From the NCBI GenBank assembly GCA_029204225.1, contig CM055113.1, forward strand, positions 10,192,364 through 10,256,363: a stretch of 64,000 bases of DNA, in the 5' to 3' direction. Under the pieces are notes generated by a model. It saw only the letters and a list, made by a program, of their open reading frames with translations, had not been told where the DNA came from and did no database searches. The position numbers and the translations under genes are program-made. Source of the DNA: Diphasiastrum complanatum (lineage: Eukaryota > Streptophyta > Lycopodiopsida > Lycopodiales > Lycopodiaceae). Shown one piece after another: positions 38,279 to 47,445 of the stretch (positions within the stretch are counted from its first letter, which is position 1; the number at the start of each line of letters is the position of its first letter).

Positions 38279-38693
38279 TGTCGCATTGGTGCCTCAAAGG
38301 GGCATTGGGACTTGAGCAGTTTTCCCATTAAATGCTTAAGTCTAACATTCATCCAACATGAACTCACTGAAAAACCACTTAGAAAATGCCACAAGCCTAA
38401 CCATTCATACTTAGAAAAACAATCTCAACCAACCTGAAAGGCATCTTAGAATTTGTCCCCAAAAGGTAACCAAAGATAAAGACCACTATGCCTTGGGATT
38501 TCACTGATGAAATCCCAAGGCATAGTGGTCGCCAAACTGACCAAATACCAAAGTAGCAAGCCTCATGTTGGTGACATGGACTCTTAGGTGCCAATGACGC
38601 AAAAATATTGTAATAAGAGTCCTTCCACTTGGACTAGTCCCGGGGGCAAAACTGAAATGGAAATCATTCCCAAGGATTAAGATTACATTTAAA
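38279..38693 (-). repeat. Partial 5' LTR of gypsy (3' half only)
   Basis: It matches the last about 400 bp of the 41,087/46,415 LTRs in reverse, with an inserted inverted copy that makes a palindrome at 38,481-38,530. The LTR start is missing. Confidence 0.75.
38481..38530. repeat. Perfect 50-bp palindrome (23-bp arms, 4-nt loop)
   Basis: Arms GACCACTATGCCTTGGGATT(TCA) and its exact complement flank CTGA. Only one arm corresponds to normal LTR sequence; the other is an extra inverted copy. Confidence 0.95.
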
Positions 38694-38819
38694 ATATTTA
38701 CACCTGGCGGTTCTCAATAATATCTTAAAAGATAAATCTTAATGTTTCAACCAAACTGCTTCTGTAAAAACTTGCAAAACAATGATATACTCTATTTTTG
38801 TCGAAGAGAAAGCAATAGA

Positions 38820-39625
38820 GGTTTGCTTATGACTGTTCCAAAAGATAGGACTTGTTGAAGAAGAATGTAAATCCAGATGTGGATTTATGAGTATTTATAT
38901 CTCCTCCCGAGCTTACATTTGAATATCCACTCAGTCGGGAGAGTTTGTCATTGTCGATGTCTCCATAGCATATGCACATGTCCATTGTAGCTCGTATATA
39001 CCTCATGACTCGAATTAGAGCCTTCCATTGGATCATGCGAGGATTTTTCATGAATTGGCTTAGTGAGCTAGTTGCAAAAGAGATATCAGGTCTTGTGCAG
39101 ACCATTGCATACATGAGAGATCCGAGTATCGATTGATAAAGAAACTCTCTCATTTGCTCCTATTGGTCCTTCGACAGTCGTAGGCTTGGGTCCATTGGTG
39201 AGTGATCTTCTTTACAATTAATCAAATTCTATCTGATAAGGGTATTATGAAGATACCTTTGTTGAGTGATGTAAATCAGCCTTCTCACTTTGTCCCTGTG
39301 AATTTGAATTCCTAGAAATTAGAGAGCCTCACCTAGATCAGTCATGTCAAATTCAAAAATCAACATCTGTTTAGCATCCTTTATCTGATCGACATTATTC
39401 CTTAAAAATAATGTGTCGTCGACATATAAAGTGATAATAATGAAGGAAAGCTACACTGACTTGAAATATATATTTGAATCAGCAGTGCTTGGTCTATAAC
39501 CATAATGAATAATGAATGTGTTGATCCTCTAAAACCAAGCTCTCATTGATTGCTTCAAGCCATAAACTACCTTATGGAGTTTACATACATGATCCTTCAT
39601 GTCATCGAAAACACTACAATGAGTG
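38820..39625 (-). pseudogene. Copia RT and RNase H start (minus)
   Basis: Minus-strand reading gives CKLHKVVYGLKQSMRAW, then LSFIIITLYVDDTLFLRNN (catalytic YVDD), FEFDMTDLGEAL, LGIQIHRDKVRRLIYITQQR. At 38,827-39,153 comes LYQSILGSLMYAMVCTRPDI, LIRVMRYIRATMDMCICYGD and SSGGDINTHKSTSGFTFFFN (RNase H start). Stops occur at GEAL and other places. The RNase H is close to that at 53,666-54,016, so it is probably the same family. No LTR is attached. Confidence 0.85.
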
Positions 39626-39659
39626 GATTGATGTTGGAAGGCAATGACAGGCCTACCTC

Positions 39660-39990
39660 ATCCAACTACTCTACATAGAAGGTGAGAATGGAATCACTTC
39701 TTGAAATGCATGAGTTGATGAATATTGTTGTAGGGTTGGAGGAGAGACCCTTGGTTCAAAAAGAGCAATTGAAATATGACAAGAGAGCTAATAAAGCTCT
39801 ACACATTTTCAAGATGAATGTTACCAATGAGCTACTCAAGGAGATTGGTAAGTCCAATTCATCTCGAGAGGCTTGGGAAGCTTTGAAGAAGCTTTATGAA
39901 TCCAAGTCTACTTCTAGAGTGTTGACTCAAGAAGACAAATCTTTCAAAGCATACAAAAGAAAGAAGAAAGTATTAATACTTTTTTTTTAG
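39660..39990 (+). pseudogene. Copia Gag fragment
   Basis: RMESLLEMHELMNIVVGLEE, ALHIFKMNVTNELLKEIG and SREAWEALKKLYESKSTSRV closely follow the gag at 7396-8229, so it is the same family. A stop interrupts just before VRMESLL and the frame ends at 39,990. It is truncated before the knuckle and abuts the inverted-repeat element at 40,033. Confidence 0.8.
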
Positions 39991-40032
39991 AGTAGCGCAT
40001 GGCATTTATTATGAAATGTGCAATACAATTTG

Positions 40033-40250
40033 GGGCCCTATATTATGCAAAATTATATAAACCACAAAAAGGCCTTAAAATTAGGCTAGTGACAATCATG
40101 AAGACAATTTTGCATTGGTGCCATGAGTTAGATCTATTTGTCTTTCATTGATTGGACAACAATGTAAATCTAAATATATATACGTAATTGTCGTTCGACT
40201 GATTTTAAGACCCTTTTGGGCCCTATATTATTTTGCATAATATAGGGCCC
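40033..40250. mobile_element. MITE-like element with 21-bp perfect terminal inverted repeats
   Basis: GGGCCCTATATTATGC... at 40,033-40,053 and its exact complement at 40,230-40,250 bound a 218-bp AT-rich, non-coding stretch. No clear target duplication was found. The right end is itself a palindrome (40,218-40,250, 14-bp arms, loop TTTGC). It carries no transposase, so it would be mobilised in trans. Confidence 0.65.
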
Positions 40251-40303
40251 ATCTTTTGTAACTTGTTTTTTATCTAAATGAGAGAAAGAGAGAGTGCATG
40301 AGT

Positions 40304-40312
<9 letters not shown>

Positions 40313-40396
<84 letters not shown>
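40313..40396. repeat. (AG)n microsatellite, 42 units
   Basis: 84 bp of uninterrupted AG repeat, preceded by an impure AG-rich stretch. Confidence 0.98.
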
Positions 40397-40400
<4 letters not shown>

Positions 40401-41006
40401 CTAAAAAAATCAGCCGAACCATCAATTACATGAGGTAATGGTCCAATGACCAATACCCTCGTGACCTTTGCCACTCGCTTCCAGGTCCAAATTATTTATG
40501 GTAATGACCTCCCAATGGCCATTACCTACTACAAAATGGAAGTGAAGTGGCATGATTTGAGATTTGTATGAACTTTATATGGAGCAACCACCTAACTTTG
40601 AAGGACACAAATTAGTATCTAAACCTCCAAAGAACTTAATTATATGGACCCAAAAAGATAGTAAGATATTTCAAAGTTGATGCCGTCTTTCTAAAAAATG
40701 ATTGGACTATATTCTAAATGATTTAAATGTTAGGAGTTGGAGCTATTACATGGGCGGCCTTTATGAAGTAACGTTAGATTATAGTGTAGTAATGGATACC
40801 TCATGCATATTATGCCCATTTTTAAATAAATTAAAACGCAAAAAATGTGTGTTATTTTGAAAGGCAGATTGTGCACTTTGTTTTTCTATCTTTTTGTGCC
40901 TGTCGGTACGAATTTCCTACGACTGCCACATGGCACATTTGTGTTGGTTAGTCAAAGTCAAACGTGCCTATTATGCTTCCTAATGTGCTTCTGAAAAAAT
41001 TTCAGG
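40397..41006. other. No gene recognised
   Basis: AT-rich DNA without coding or repeat signal that I can support. Confidence 0.4.
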
Positions 41007-41086
41007 TATCCATTACAAAATGGAATGAGCCGGACAAAGGCCATTTTGCCCGGTTCGGCTTTTCCCAAATTTTTCGGGTATCCATT
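41007..41086. repeat. Tandem unit of about 72 bp flanking the gypsy insertion, with target site
   Basis: TATCCATTACAAAATGGAAT begins a unit at 41,007. A second unit starts at 41,079 and is split by the gypsy element, resuming at 47,333. The last five bases, CCATT (41,082-41,086), are the target duplication. Confidence 0.8.
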
Positions 41087-42005
41087 TGTTGTAAAGCTGA
41101 CTCAGGTGCACCCAACGTGCCCTGTAAGACTCTAAGGGGTGACACTCCCTAAGGTCCCAGAGCAAGTTAGAACGTCAAGGACTGAGCCTCCGACCTGTGG
41201 TGAGCCAGTTAAGTAGTCACAAGTCATGAGCTAGCTCTGGAGCTCGAGTCATGGCCTAGTCAGGAAGCAAGTTGATTCTGCCATCGGAACGGCTCCCGGG
41301 ACCCATGTCTGGGAGCCAGACTGATTCTGCCAGGCTTGCCAGGCTTAATCAGCAAAATAAAAATTAAGTCCAAAAAAAGCGTGCTTTACCAGAAAGCACT
41401 ATGTTTCAGAACAGAGGGGGTGCGCCGAATCACAGCAGAACTATAGGGGGAGTCCGGCAGACAGAAACTTGGGCAGCTCAACCAGCGCCAGGAATCCAGT
41501 CGCCAGGTCTCAGCTCCCTCTACCAGCACGAGCCAGGCACAATGCCCAGCATGTGTTGGTGGCCCCGAGACCGGTCAGTCTATGTATGAATGTAACCTCT
41601 TCCAAATCTAATAAAGTTGATCCTTGGGGATGATTACCATTTTGGTTTCGCCTCCGGGACTGGTCCAAGTGGAAGGACCCTTACTACAACCTTTTTGTGT
41701 CGCTGGCGCCTAAGGGTCCCTGTCATCAACATGGGGCTTGCCGCTATGCCAATTGGTCAGTTTGGCGACCACTATGCCTTGGGTTTCATGTGTGGCTTGT
41801 CTTTGCCTTTGGTTACCTTTTGGGGACGGATTCTGAGTTGGCTTTCGGGTTGGTTGGGATTCCAGTTTTCTTAAGTCTGAATGGTTAAGCTTGTTACGTT
41901 TCTGAGTTGGCTTTTACGTAAGTGCATGATGGATGAATGTTAGACTTAAGCGCGTGTTGGGGAAACCACTCAAGTCCCAGCGCCCTTTGAGGCGCCGGCG
42001 CAACA
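41087..42005 (+). repeat. Gypsy 5' LTR
   Basis: It runs from TGTTGTAAAGCTGACTCAGG to GGCGCCGGCGCAACA. A poly(A) signal AATAAA lies near 41,610. An 85-codon open frame (41,617-41,874) is present in all three full LTRs of this family but has no recognised domain. Confidence 0.95.
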
Positions 42006-42007
42006 TG

Positions 42008-42020
42008 TGGTATCAGAGCC
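42008..42020 (+). other. Primer-binding site, initiator tRNA-Met
   Basis: TGGTATCAGAGCC lies two bases after the LTR. It is the standard plant site for priming minus-strand DNA synthesis with initiator tRNA-Met. Confidence 0.95.
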
Positions 42021-42096
42021 GACTAGTCGGTCAGCTACGCAAGTCTCACAGGGATGGCCACGTTTTTGGGATTTGTCAGGACAACCGTTGCGCAAG

Positions 42097-42473
42097 GTGC
42101 TGCCCACAGTGTAAGCACGGGTGCGTCCACGATCGGGGTGGTCGGCAGAACGGGGGACTTGATGAGTCAAAGTGCTGCCCTCGAGGTGTAAGCACGGTCA
42201 GTTCGGGCCTGGCGCTGTCTGCACGTAGGACGGATGAGGCAAAGTGCTGCCTAGGTAGGTGAAAGCACGGTCTGTACCTTGTGGGGTGCGGGGCGACATA
42301 TTCGAACTGTACGAGTTAACCATTGATATAGAGATGCTGCTCGAATTCGGGTGTAAAGCACGGGTGGTTAGCTGCCGGTGCGGGATAGCTACCGATCGTT
42401 TAGCTATAAGGGCTATCGGCCAAAAAGTGGTGGGGCGTGACTGAGGCAATGTGTTGCTTAATGGTGAAAGCAC
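42097..42473 (+). repeat. Five leader stem-loop repeats (GTGCTGCC...GTAAAGCACGG)
   Basis: Units start at 42,097, 42,172, 42,244, about 42,334 and about 42,451. Each has GTGCT(G) (TGCT in the last two), then 12-18 nt ending in a GTG(T)AA-like stretch, then AGCAC(GG), which can pair as a short stem. The first three are the most regular. The position just after the primer-binding site is where RNA packaging or dimerisation signals lie in retroelements. That role is inference. Confidence 0.65.
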
Positions 42474-42711
42474 GGATGGTTGGATGGATGTTTCCTCGTG
42501 GGCTAATTCTGTGATAGATTTGTGTGGGCGCGGCTAGGCAAAGATCCTACGTCCGGTCTCGAGGGGAATGTGACTTGAGAGGGATCCTCTGTTTAGCTTT
42601 GGTTGGTATGTTCGTTTGTGGTGTGCTTGCCTGGACCTGAATTATCCCTGACTACTTCTTTTGATCCAGGTGATCTGATCTAGTTGGGAGTTGTGAGAGG
42701 AGCTTACATTT

Positions 42712-43110
42712 ATGAGTGGACGACGCACAAGTATGGAAAGGAACTTCCATGGGGCAACCCCCAAGATTGGTTCAAGATTGTTATTCTTATCAGGAAAGAT
42801 CGCGGGGAGGAAGTCAGATTTCATGATCGACTCCGGAGCTTCACATAACTATATCTCAAGGAGCGTAGTGAAACAATTCAGCTTGCCGACCAGGAATGTT
42901 ACATCTACTCTCAAGGTAGAAACAACGAAGGGAGCACTAGATGCAGACAAAGCGACATTGAACATCCCGGTGTAGATTGGAAGATGGAAGGCTAAACTTA
43001 GCTTTGTGATTTTAGAGATGGATGCCTTTGATGTGATTTTGGGCCTCCCTTGGTTAAATGAACACTGTATCGCAGTTTTGGGTAGGAGCTCAAACTTGGT
43101 CCTCTTGGAT
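42712..43110 (+). pseudogene. Gypsy aspartic protease
   Basis: The frame starts MSGRRTSMERNFHGATP. Catalytic DSG is intact in FMIDSGASHNYISRSVV, and the second part [19 protein letters not shown] is standard for retropepsins. A TAG at 42,973-42,975 interrupts between them (after ATLNIPV), in the same frame as everything downstream. The ATG is the first after the leader; no gag or frameshift site precedes it, so the start would be used directly or by reinitiation. About 80 residues of linker then lead into RT. Confidence 0.9.
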
Positions 43111-44406
43111 TATAAGGGACAAATCTGCGTGACAAAAGCCCTGCCCGGAGGAAATGCTAAGGATACCGATATTGAACAAAATCTGGTTGCAGCATTAGTG
43201 ATGAAAAGAATGGCGAAAGGGAAAAGGTCAAAGTGCTTTCTTTGCATCTGTCGAGAAGTCCCAGAAGGGAAAAGCGTGCGACAAGAAAACTTGCCAAAAG
43301 AAGTGGCAGATCTGTTAGAAGAATTTAGCGATGTGTTCCCGGAGGAACTCCCAGCTAAGCTACCTCCTCGAAGACCAGTGGACCATAAAATTGAGTTGGT
43401 ACCAGGAACAGAGCCAACTTCACGAGCACCCTACAGAATGTCACAAGAAGAGTTGGCGGAACTGAAACGACAACTTGGTGAATTGATAGACAAAGGTTTT
43501 ATTAGACCTAGCGCTTCACCTTTTGGAGCCCCAGTGTTGTTCGTGGAAAAGACAGACAAAACTCTTCGAATGTGTGTGGATTATCGCATGTTTAACAAGA
43601 GTACCATCAAGAACAAGTACCCCATGCCTAGAATTGATGACCTATTCGACCAACTCAAACATGCCAAATACTTTAGCCGAATAGATCTCAGATCTGGATA
43701 TCATCAAATTCGAATAGCTAAAGGTGATGAGCACAAAACGGCGTTTCGAACGCGGTACGGAAGTCACGAGTTCCTGGTGATGCCATTCGGTCTAACAAAC
43801 GCACCAGCCACTTTTTGCACGTTGATGAACAATATATTTCAAGACTGCCTAGATGAATTCGTCATTGTGTACATTGATGACATATTAGTATTTAGCCGGA
43901 ACCTTAAAGATCACATTCAACATTTAAGGACAGTTCTCCAACGACTGAGGAGGAACTGCTTGTTCGCGAAAAGAGAGAAATGTGAGTTTGTGGTGGAGGA
44001 AGTTGACTTCCTTGGACATGTTATAGGCCACGGACAGATTCGAATGGATCCTAAGAAGATCAAGGCTATCTTGGATTGGCTAGCACCTAAAACTGTTCAT
44101 GGCATCAAATCCTTTGTGGGCTTATGTAACTTTTACAGGAGATTCATTGAGGCATTCAGCAAAATTGTGGCACCACTGTTGGAGCAGACCAAGACTCATC
44201 TGAAGATGACATGGACACCGGAATGTGAAGCAGCGTTCCAAGAACTAAAACGACGGATCACTCAAGAACCCATCCTTGTCTTACCGGACTTTAGCAAACC
44301 TTTTGAAATACATACAAATGCGTCGAACTTTGCTATTGGGGCCGTGCTGATGCAAGACGGAAAACTTGTTGCATATTTTTCAAAGAAATTGAGTGACGTA
44401 GAGTGA
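43111..44406 (+). pseudogene. Gypsy reverse transcriptase
   Basis: It is continuous with the protease frame. Blocks in order: [88 protein letters not shown], the catalytic box [39 protein letters not shown], then the RNase H start [20 protein letters not shown]. All RT catalytic aspartates are present. In RNase H the expected first Asp of the TDAS block is Asn (TNAS). A TGA at 44,404-44,406 ends the open part, with the frame resuming at once. Confidence 0.95.
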
Positions 44407-44750
44407 CGATGGCCAACTCATGACAAAGAAATGGTCGCAGTAGTCCAAGCAGTGGAGCATTGGAGACATTATGTGGCAGGAAAACCCTTTAAGGCGTTCA
44501 CTGATAATGTATCACTCAAGTACTTCTCATCCCAAGGTATGCTCACTCCAAAGCAAATGCGATGGCAAAACTTTCTCTCAAAATTCAATATAGACATTTT
44601 ACACACGGTGGGAAAGAACAATGTGGTGGCGGACGCACTAAGTAGACAAGAACACTTGATGGCAACAGTGACAACTCAGGTGACTGGCCTACTCCAAGAA
44701 ATCAGAGAGAATTATGGTGTAGATGCGTTGGCGAAGGACTTAATGATCGA
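44407..44750 (+). pseudogene. Gypsy RNase H
   Basis: WPTHDKEMVAVVQAVEHWRH and FKAFTDNVSLKYFSSQG, then FNIDILHTVGKNNVVADALS, are the usual gypsy RNase H blocks. They follow the TGA stop at 44,404-44,406 in the same frame. The tether to integrase continues to about 44,800. Confidence 0.9.
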
Positions 44751-45891
44751 ATTCCAGCTGGGAAAGCCTCATAAACATTTCACTTGGAAAGATCAAATGG
44801 TTGTTTATAAACAACGCAGAGTATATGTCCCAGACAACATCAACCTGAGGAAGAAAGTCTTGCGAAAACATCATGACATACTAGCCGCCGGGCATCCAGG
44901 GGTGAATCGCATGTATGAACTTCTCAAAAGAGGCTTCTATTGGCCAAGTATGTGGGCAGACGTTGAATCCTATGTACAAACATGCCCGACTTGTCAACAA
45001 GTGAAGGTGGAACCGCTAGCTCCGGCTGGACTACTCCAACCATTACCGGTACCAGCATACCCATGGGATTCTGTGAGCATGGATTTTATTGTTCAACTAC
45101 CACGGTGCCAAGGATTCGACTCAATTTATGTGGTGGTTGACCGCTTTTCAAAGCAAGTTCATCTAGTACCAACTAAAAGTTCAGTGACAGCTGAAGAAGT
45201 GGCAAGGTTATTTTTCAAATGTGTTTTCAAATACCACGGCCTGCCTAGAACGATTATTTCTGACCGAGACACCAAGTTCGTCGGAAAGTTTTGGACTTGT
45301 CTATTTCGCCTCGTGGGAACCGGATTGAATTTCAGTACTGCATATCATCCTCAGACAGATGGGCAAACGGAACGAGTCAATCGACAGATTGAACAATATT
45401 TACGAAATTATGTCGCTTGGGACCAATCCGATTGGGTCAACTACTTGGATATTCTCGAGTTTGCACATAACAACCAAGTGAATAGATCTACTGGAAGGGC
45501 ACCCTTCGAGATAAGCAATGGTCGGCTACCGATTGTTCCAAGCTCTTTTCTTACAGGCGTGCAGGAAACACCAGTACCCACTGTAGAGGAATTCATCAAT
45601 GAGTGGCACACAAAGCTGACCGAGGTGAAGGCGTTTTTAGAGCAGTCACAAAGGAGTATGGCAGCTGACGTAAACCCACATCGACAAGAACTGGAATTTG
45701 AGGAAGGTGATCAAGTATGGCTGAACACAAAGAACATTGCGCTACCAAAAGGTTTTTCTCATAAGTTTGCTCGACCTTATGCGGGACCATATTATGTCAC
45801 TAAGAAGATCAACCCAGTGGCTTATCGATTAGCGCTGCCATCCAGCTTGGATATACACAATGTGTTTCATATCTCATTACTCAAACGGTAG
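44751..45891 (+). pseudogene. Gypsy integrase
   Basis: The zinc-binding module shows HHDILAAGHPGVNRMYELLK and CPTCQ (two His, two Cys). The catalytic core has MDFIVQLPRCQGFDSIYVVV with D in VVVDRFSK, D in IISDRDTKFVG, and E in TERVNRQIEQYLRNY, so D, D and E are all present. The C-terminal part has FEEGDQVWL (normally GD.VwL), FARPYAGPYYVTKK and LDIHNVFHISLLKR. A TAG at 45,889-45,891 ends it immediately before the chromodomain-bearing tail. Apart from the stop, this is the best-preserved integrase in the window. Confidence 0.95.
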
Positions 45892-46173
45892 AAACCAGAT
45901 GAGCGATTTGATCGGCAACACGAACTCCGTCACCCACCAACGACACTTGATGATACGAAGAGACAGCTTGTACCAGAACAAATATTGACACATAGAAAGC
46001 GAACTGGCGTTCAACGTGAATATCTAGTGAAGTGGCTACGGGCTCCACTTATTGAGGCTTCTTGGGAGTACGAAGACAAACTTAAGGAGGGAGCCCCTGA
46101 AGTACTAGCAGGCAATAGCCGTTTTCCCAGATCGGCACACAAAGCACTACCTGGCGGCATGCCTCTTACATAA
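45892..46173 (+). pseudogene. Integrase C-terminal chromodomain
   Basis: It is the same frame after the stop. VQREYLVKWLRAPLIEASWE and YEDKLKEGAPEVL match the chromodomain pattern (EYLVKWKGY...ATWEPE..L) that marks the chromovirus lineage and guides insertion towards particular chromatin. The aromatic cage cannot be judged by eye. The frame ends with TAA at 46,171-46,173, 240 bp before the 3' LTR. Confidence 0.85.
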
Positions 46174-46400
46174 ACATTCATGGCCATTCTGAAGTTCAAG
46201 GAACTTTCCGGTATTTTTCTTAAGTTTGCCAATAAATCACTTGCAGCTTTACACAGGTTTTACGTAAGTGAACTTTATCTACACTTTTCCTGTGCTACTG
46301 CCAATGTATTTTGTAATTCAAAGTTGCTAAGGCCGGTGAATTAAGCCCGTGCCATACGTCCTAGGTCTAGTTTGGCCCTGATGAGGACATCAGCTTTTTC

Positions 46401-46414
46401 AAACGAGGGGGGGA
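46401..46414 (+). other. Polypurine tract
   Basis: AAACGAGGGGGGGA directly precedes the 3' LTR and would prime plus-strand synthesis. Confidence 0.85.
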
Positions 46415-47332
46415 TGTTGTAAAGCTGACTCAGGTGCACCCAACGTGCCCTGTAAGACTCTAAGGGGTGACACTCCCTAAGGTCCCAGAGCAAGTTAGAA
46501 CGTCAAGGACTGAGCCTCCGACCTGTGGTGAGCCAGTTAAGTAGTCACAAGTCATGAGCTAGCTCTGGAGCTCGAGTCATGGCCTAGTCAAGAAGCAAGT
46601 TGATTCTGCCACCGGAACGGCTCCCGGGACCCATGTCCGGGAGCCAGACTGATTCTGCCAGGCTTGCCAGGCTTAATCAGCAAAATAAAAACTAAGTCCA
46701 AAAAAGCGTGCTTTACTAGAAAGCACTATGTTTCAGAACAGAGGGGGTGCGCCGAATCACAGCAGAACTATAGGGGGAGTCCGGCAGACAGAAACTTGGG
46801 CAGCTCAACCAGCGCCAGGAATCCAGTCGCCAGGTCTCAGCTCCCTCTACCAGCACGAGCCAGGCACAATGCCTAGCACGTGTTGGTGGCCCCGAGACCG
46901 GTCAGTCTATGTATGAATGTAACCTCTTCCAAATCTAATAAAGTTGATCCTTGGGGATGATTACCATTTCGGTTTCGCCTCCGGGACTGGTCCAAGTGGA
47001 AGGACCCTTACTACAACCTTTTTGTGTCGCTGGCGCCTAAGGGTCCCTGTCATCGACATGGGGCTTGCCGCTATGCCAATTGGTCAGTTTGGCGACCACT
47101 ATGCCTTGGGTTTCATGTGTGGCTTGTCTTTGCCTTTGGTTACCTTTTGGGGACGGATTCTGAGTTGGCTTTCGGGTTGGTTGGGATTCCAGTTTTCTTA
47201 AGTCTGAATGGTTAAGCTTGTTACGTTTCTGAGTTGGCTTTTACGTAAGTGCATGATGGATGAATGTTAGACTTAAGCGCGTGTTGGGGAAACCGCTCAA
47301 GTCCCAGCGCCCTTTGAGGCGCCGGCGCAACA
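46415..47332 (+). repeat. Gypsy 3' LTR
   Basis: 918 bp, almost identical to the 5' LTR. An AATAAA poly(A) signal lies at 46,937-46,942. It is followed by the CCATT target duplication. Confidence 0.95.
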
Positions 47333-47445
47333 CCATTACAAAATGGAATGAGCTTGGCAAAGGCCATTTTGCCCGGTTCGGCCTTGCCCAAATTTTTTTG
47401 AAAATCCTTACCGGGCAAAATGGCCTCTGCCCGGCTCCTTCCATA
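47333..47445. repeat. Target duplication and fold-back sequence
   Basis: After CCATT the second tandem unit continues. Arms at 47,350-47,377 and 47,410-47,437 are inverted repeats with 25 of 28 matching positions (core AGGCCATTTTGCCCGGT). It may be one end of a small inverted-repeat element that the gypsy copy entered. Confidence 0.6.

Larger units (their letters stand above)
41087..47332 (+). mobile_element. Structurally complete Ty3/gypsy chromodomain retrotransposon lacking gag
   Basis: It has two LTRs of 919 and 918 bp, a tRNA-Met primer-binding site, a long pol frame, a polypurine tract, and the 5-bp target duplication CCATT on both sides (41,082-41,086 and 47,333-47,337). By eye the LTRs differ at ten positions, all transitions, plus one base in an A run, about 1.1 percent, so the insertion is fairly recent. 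The pol frame (42,712-46,173) has three in-frame stops. No Gag is encoded between primer-binding site and protease, so even an undamaged copy would need Gag from a relative such as 29,092-30,215. It inserted within a small tandem repeat. Confidence 0.9.

Noticed and set aside
41617-41888. LTR frames of 85 and 63 codons (also at 32,112 and 46,944)
   Set aside because: They are kept only because the LTRs are recent copies of one another; they overlap the poly(A) region and have no known domain.
42097-42473. CRISPR-like spaced repeats
   Set aside because: Units are short, imperfect, unequally spaced and inside a retrotransposon leader in a eukaryotic genome.
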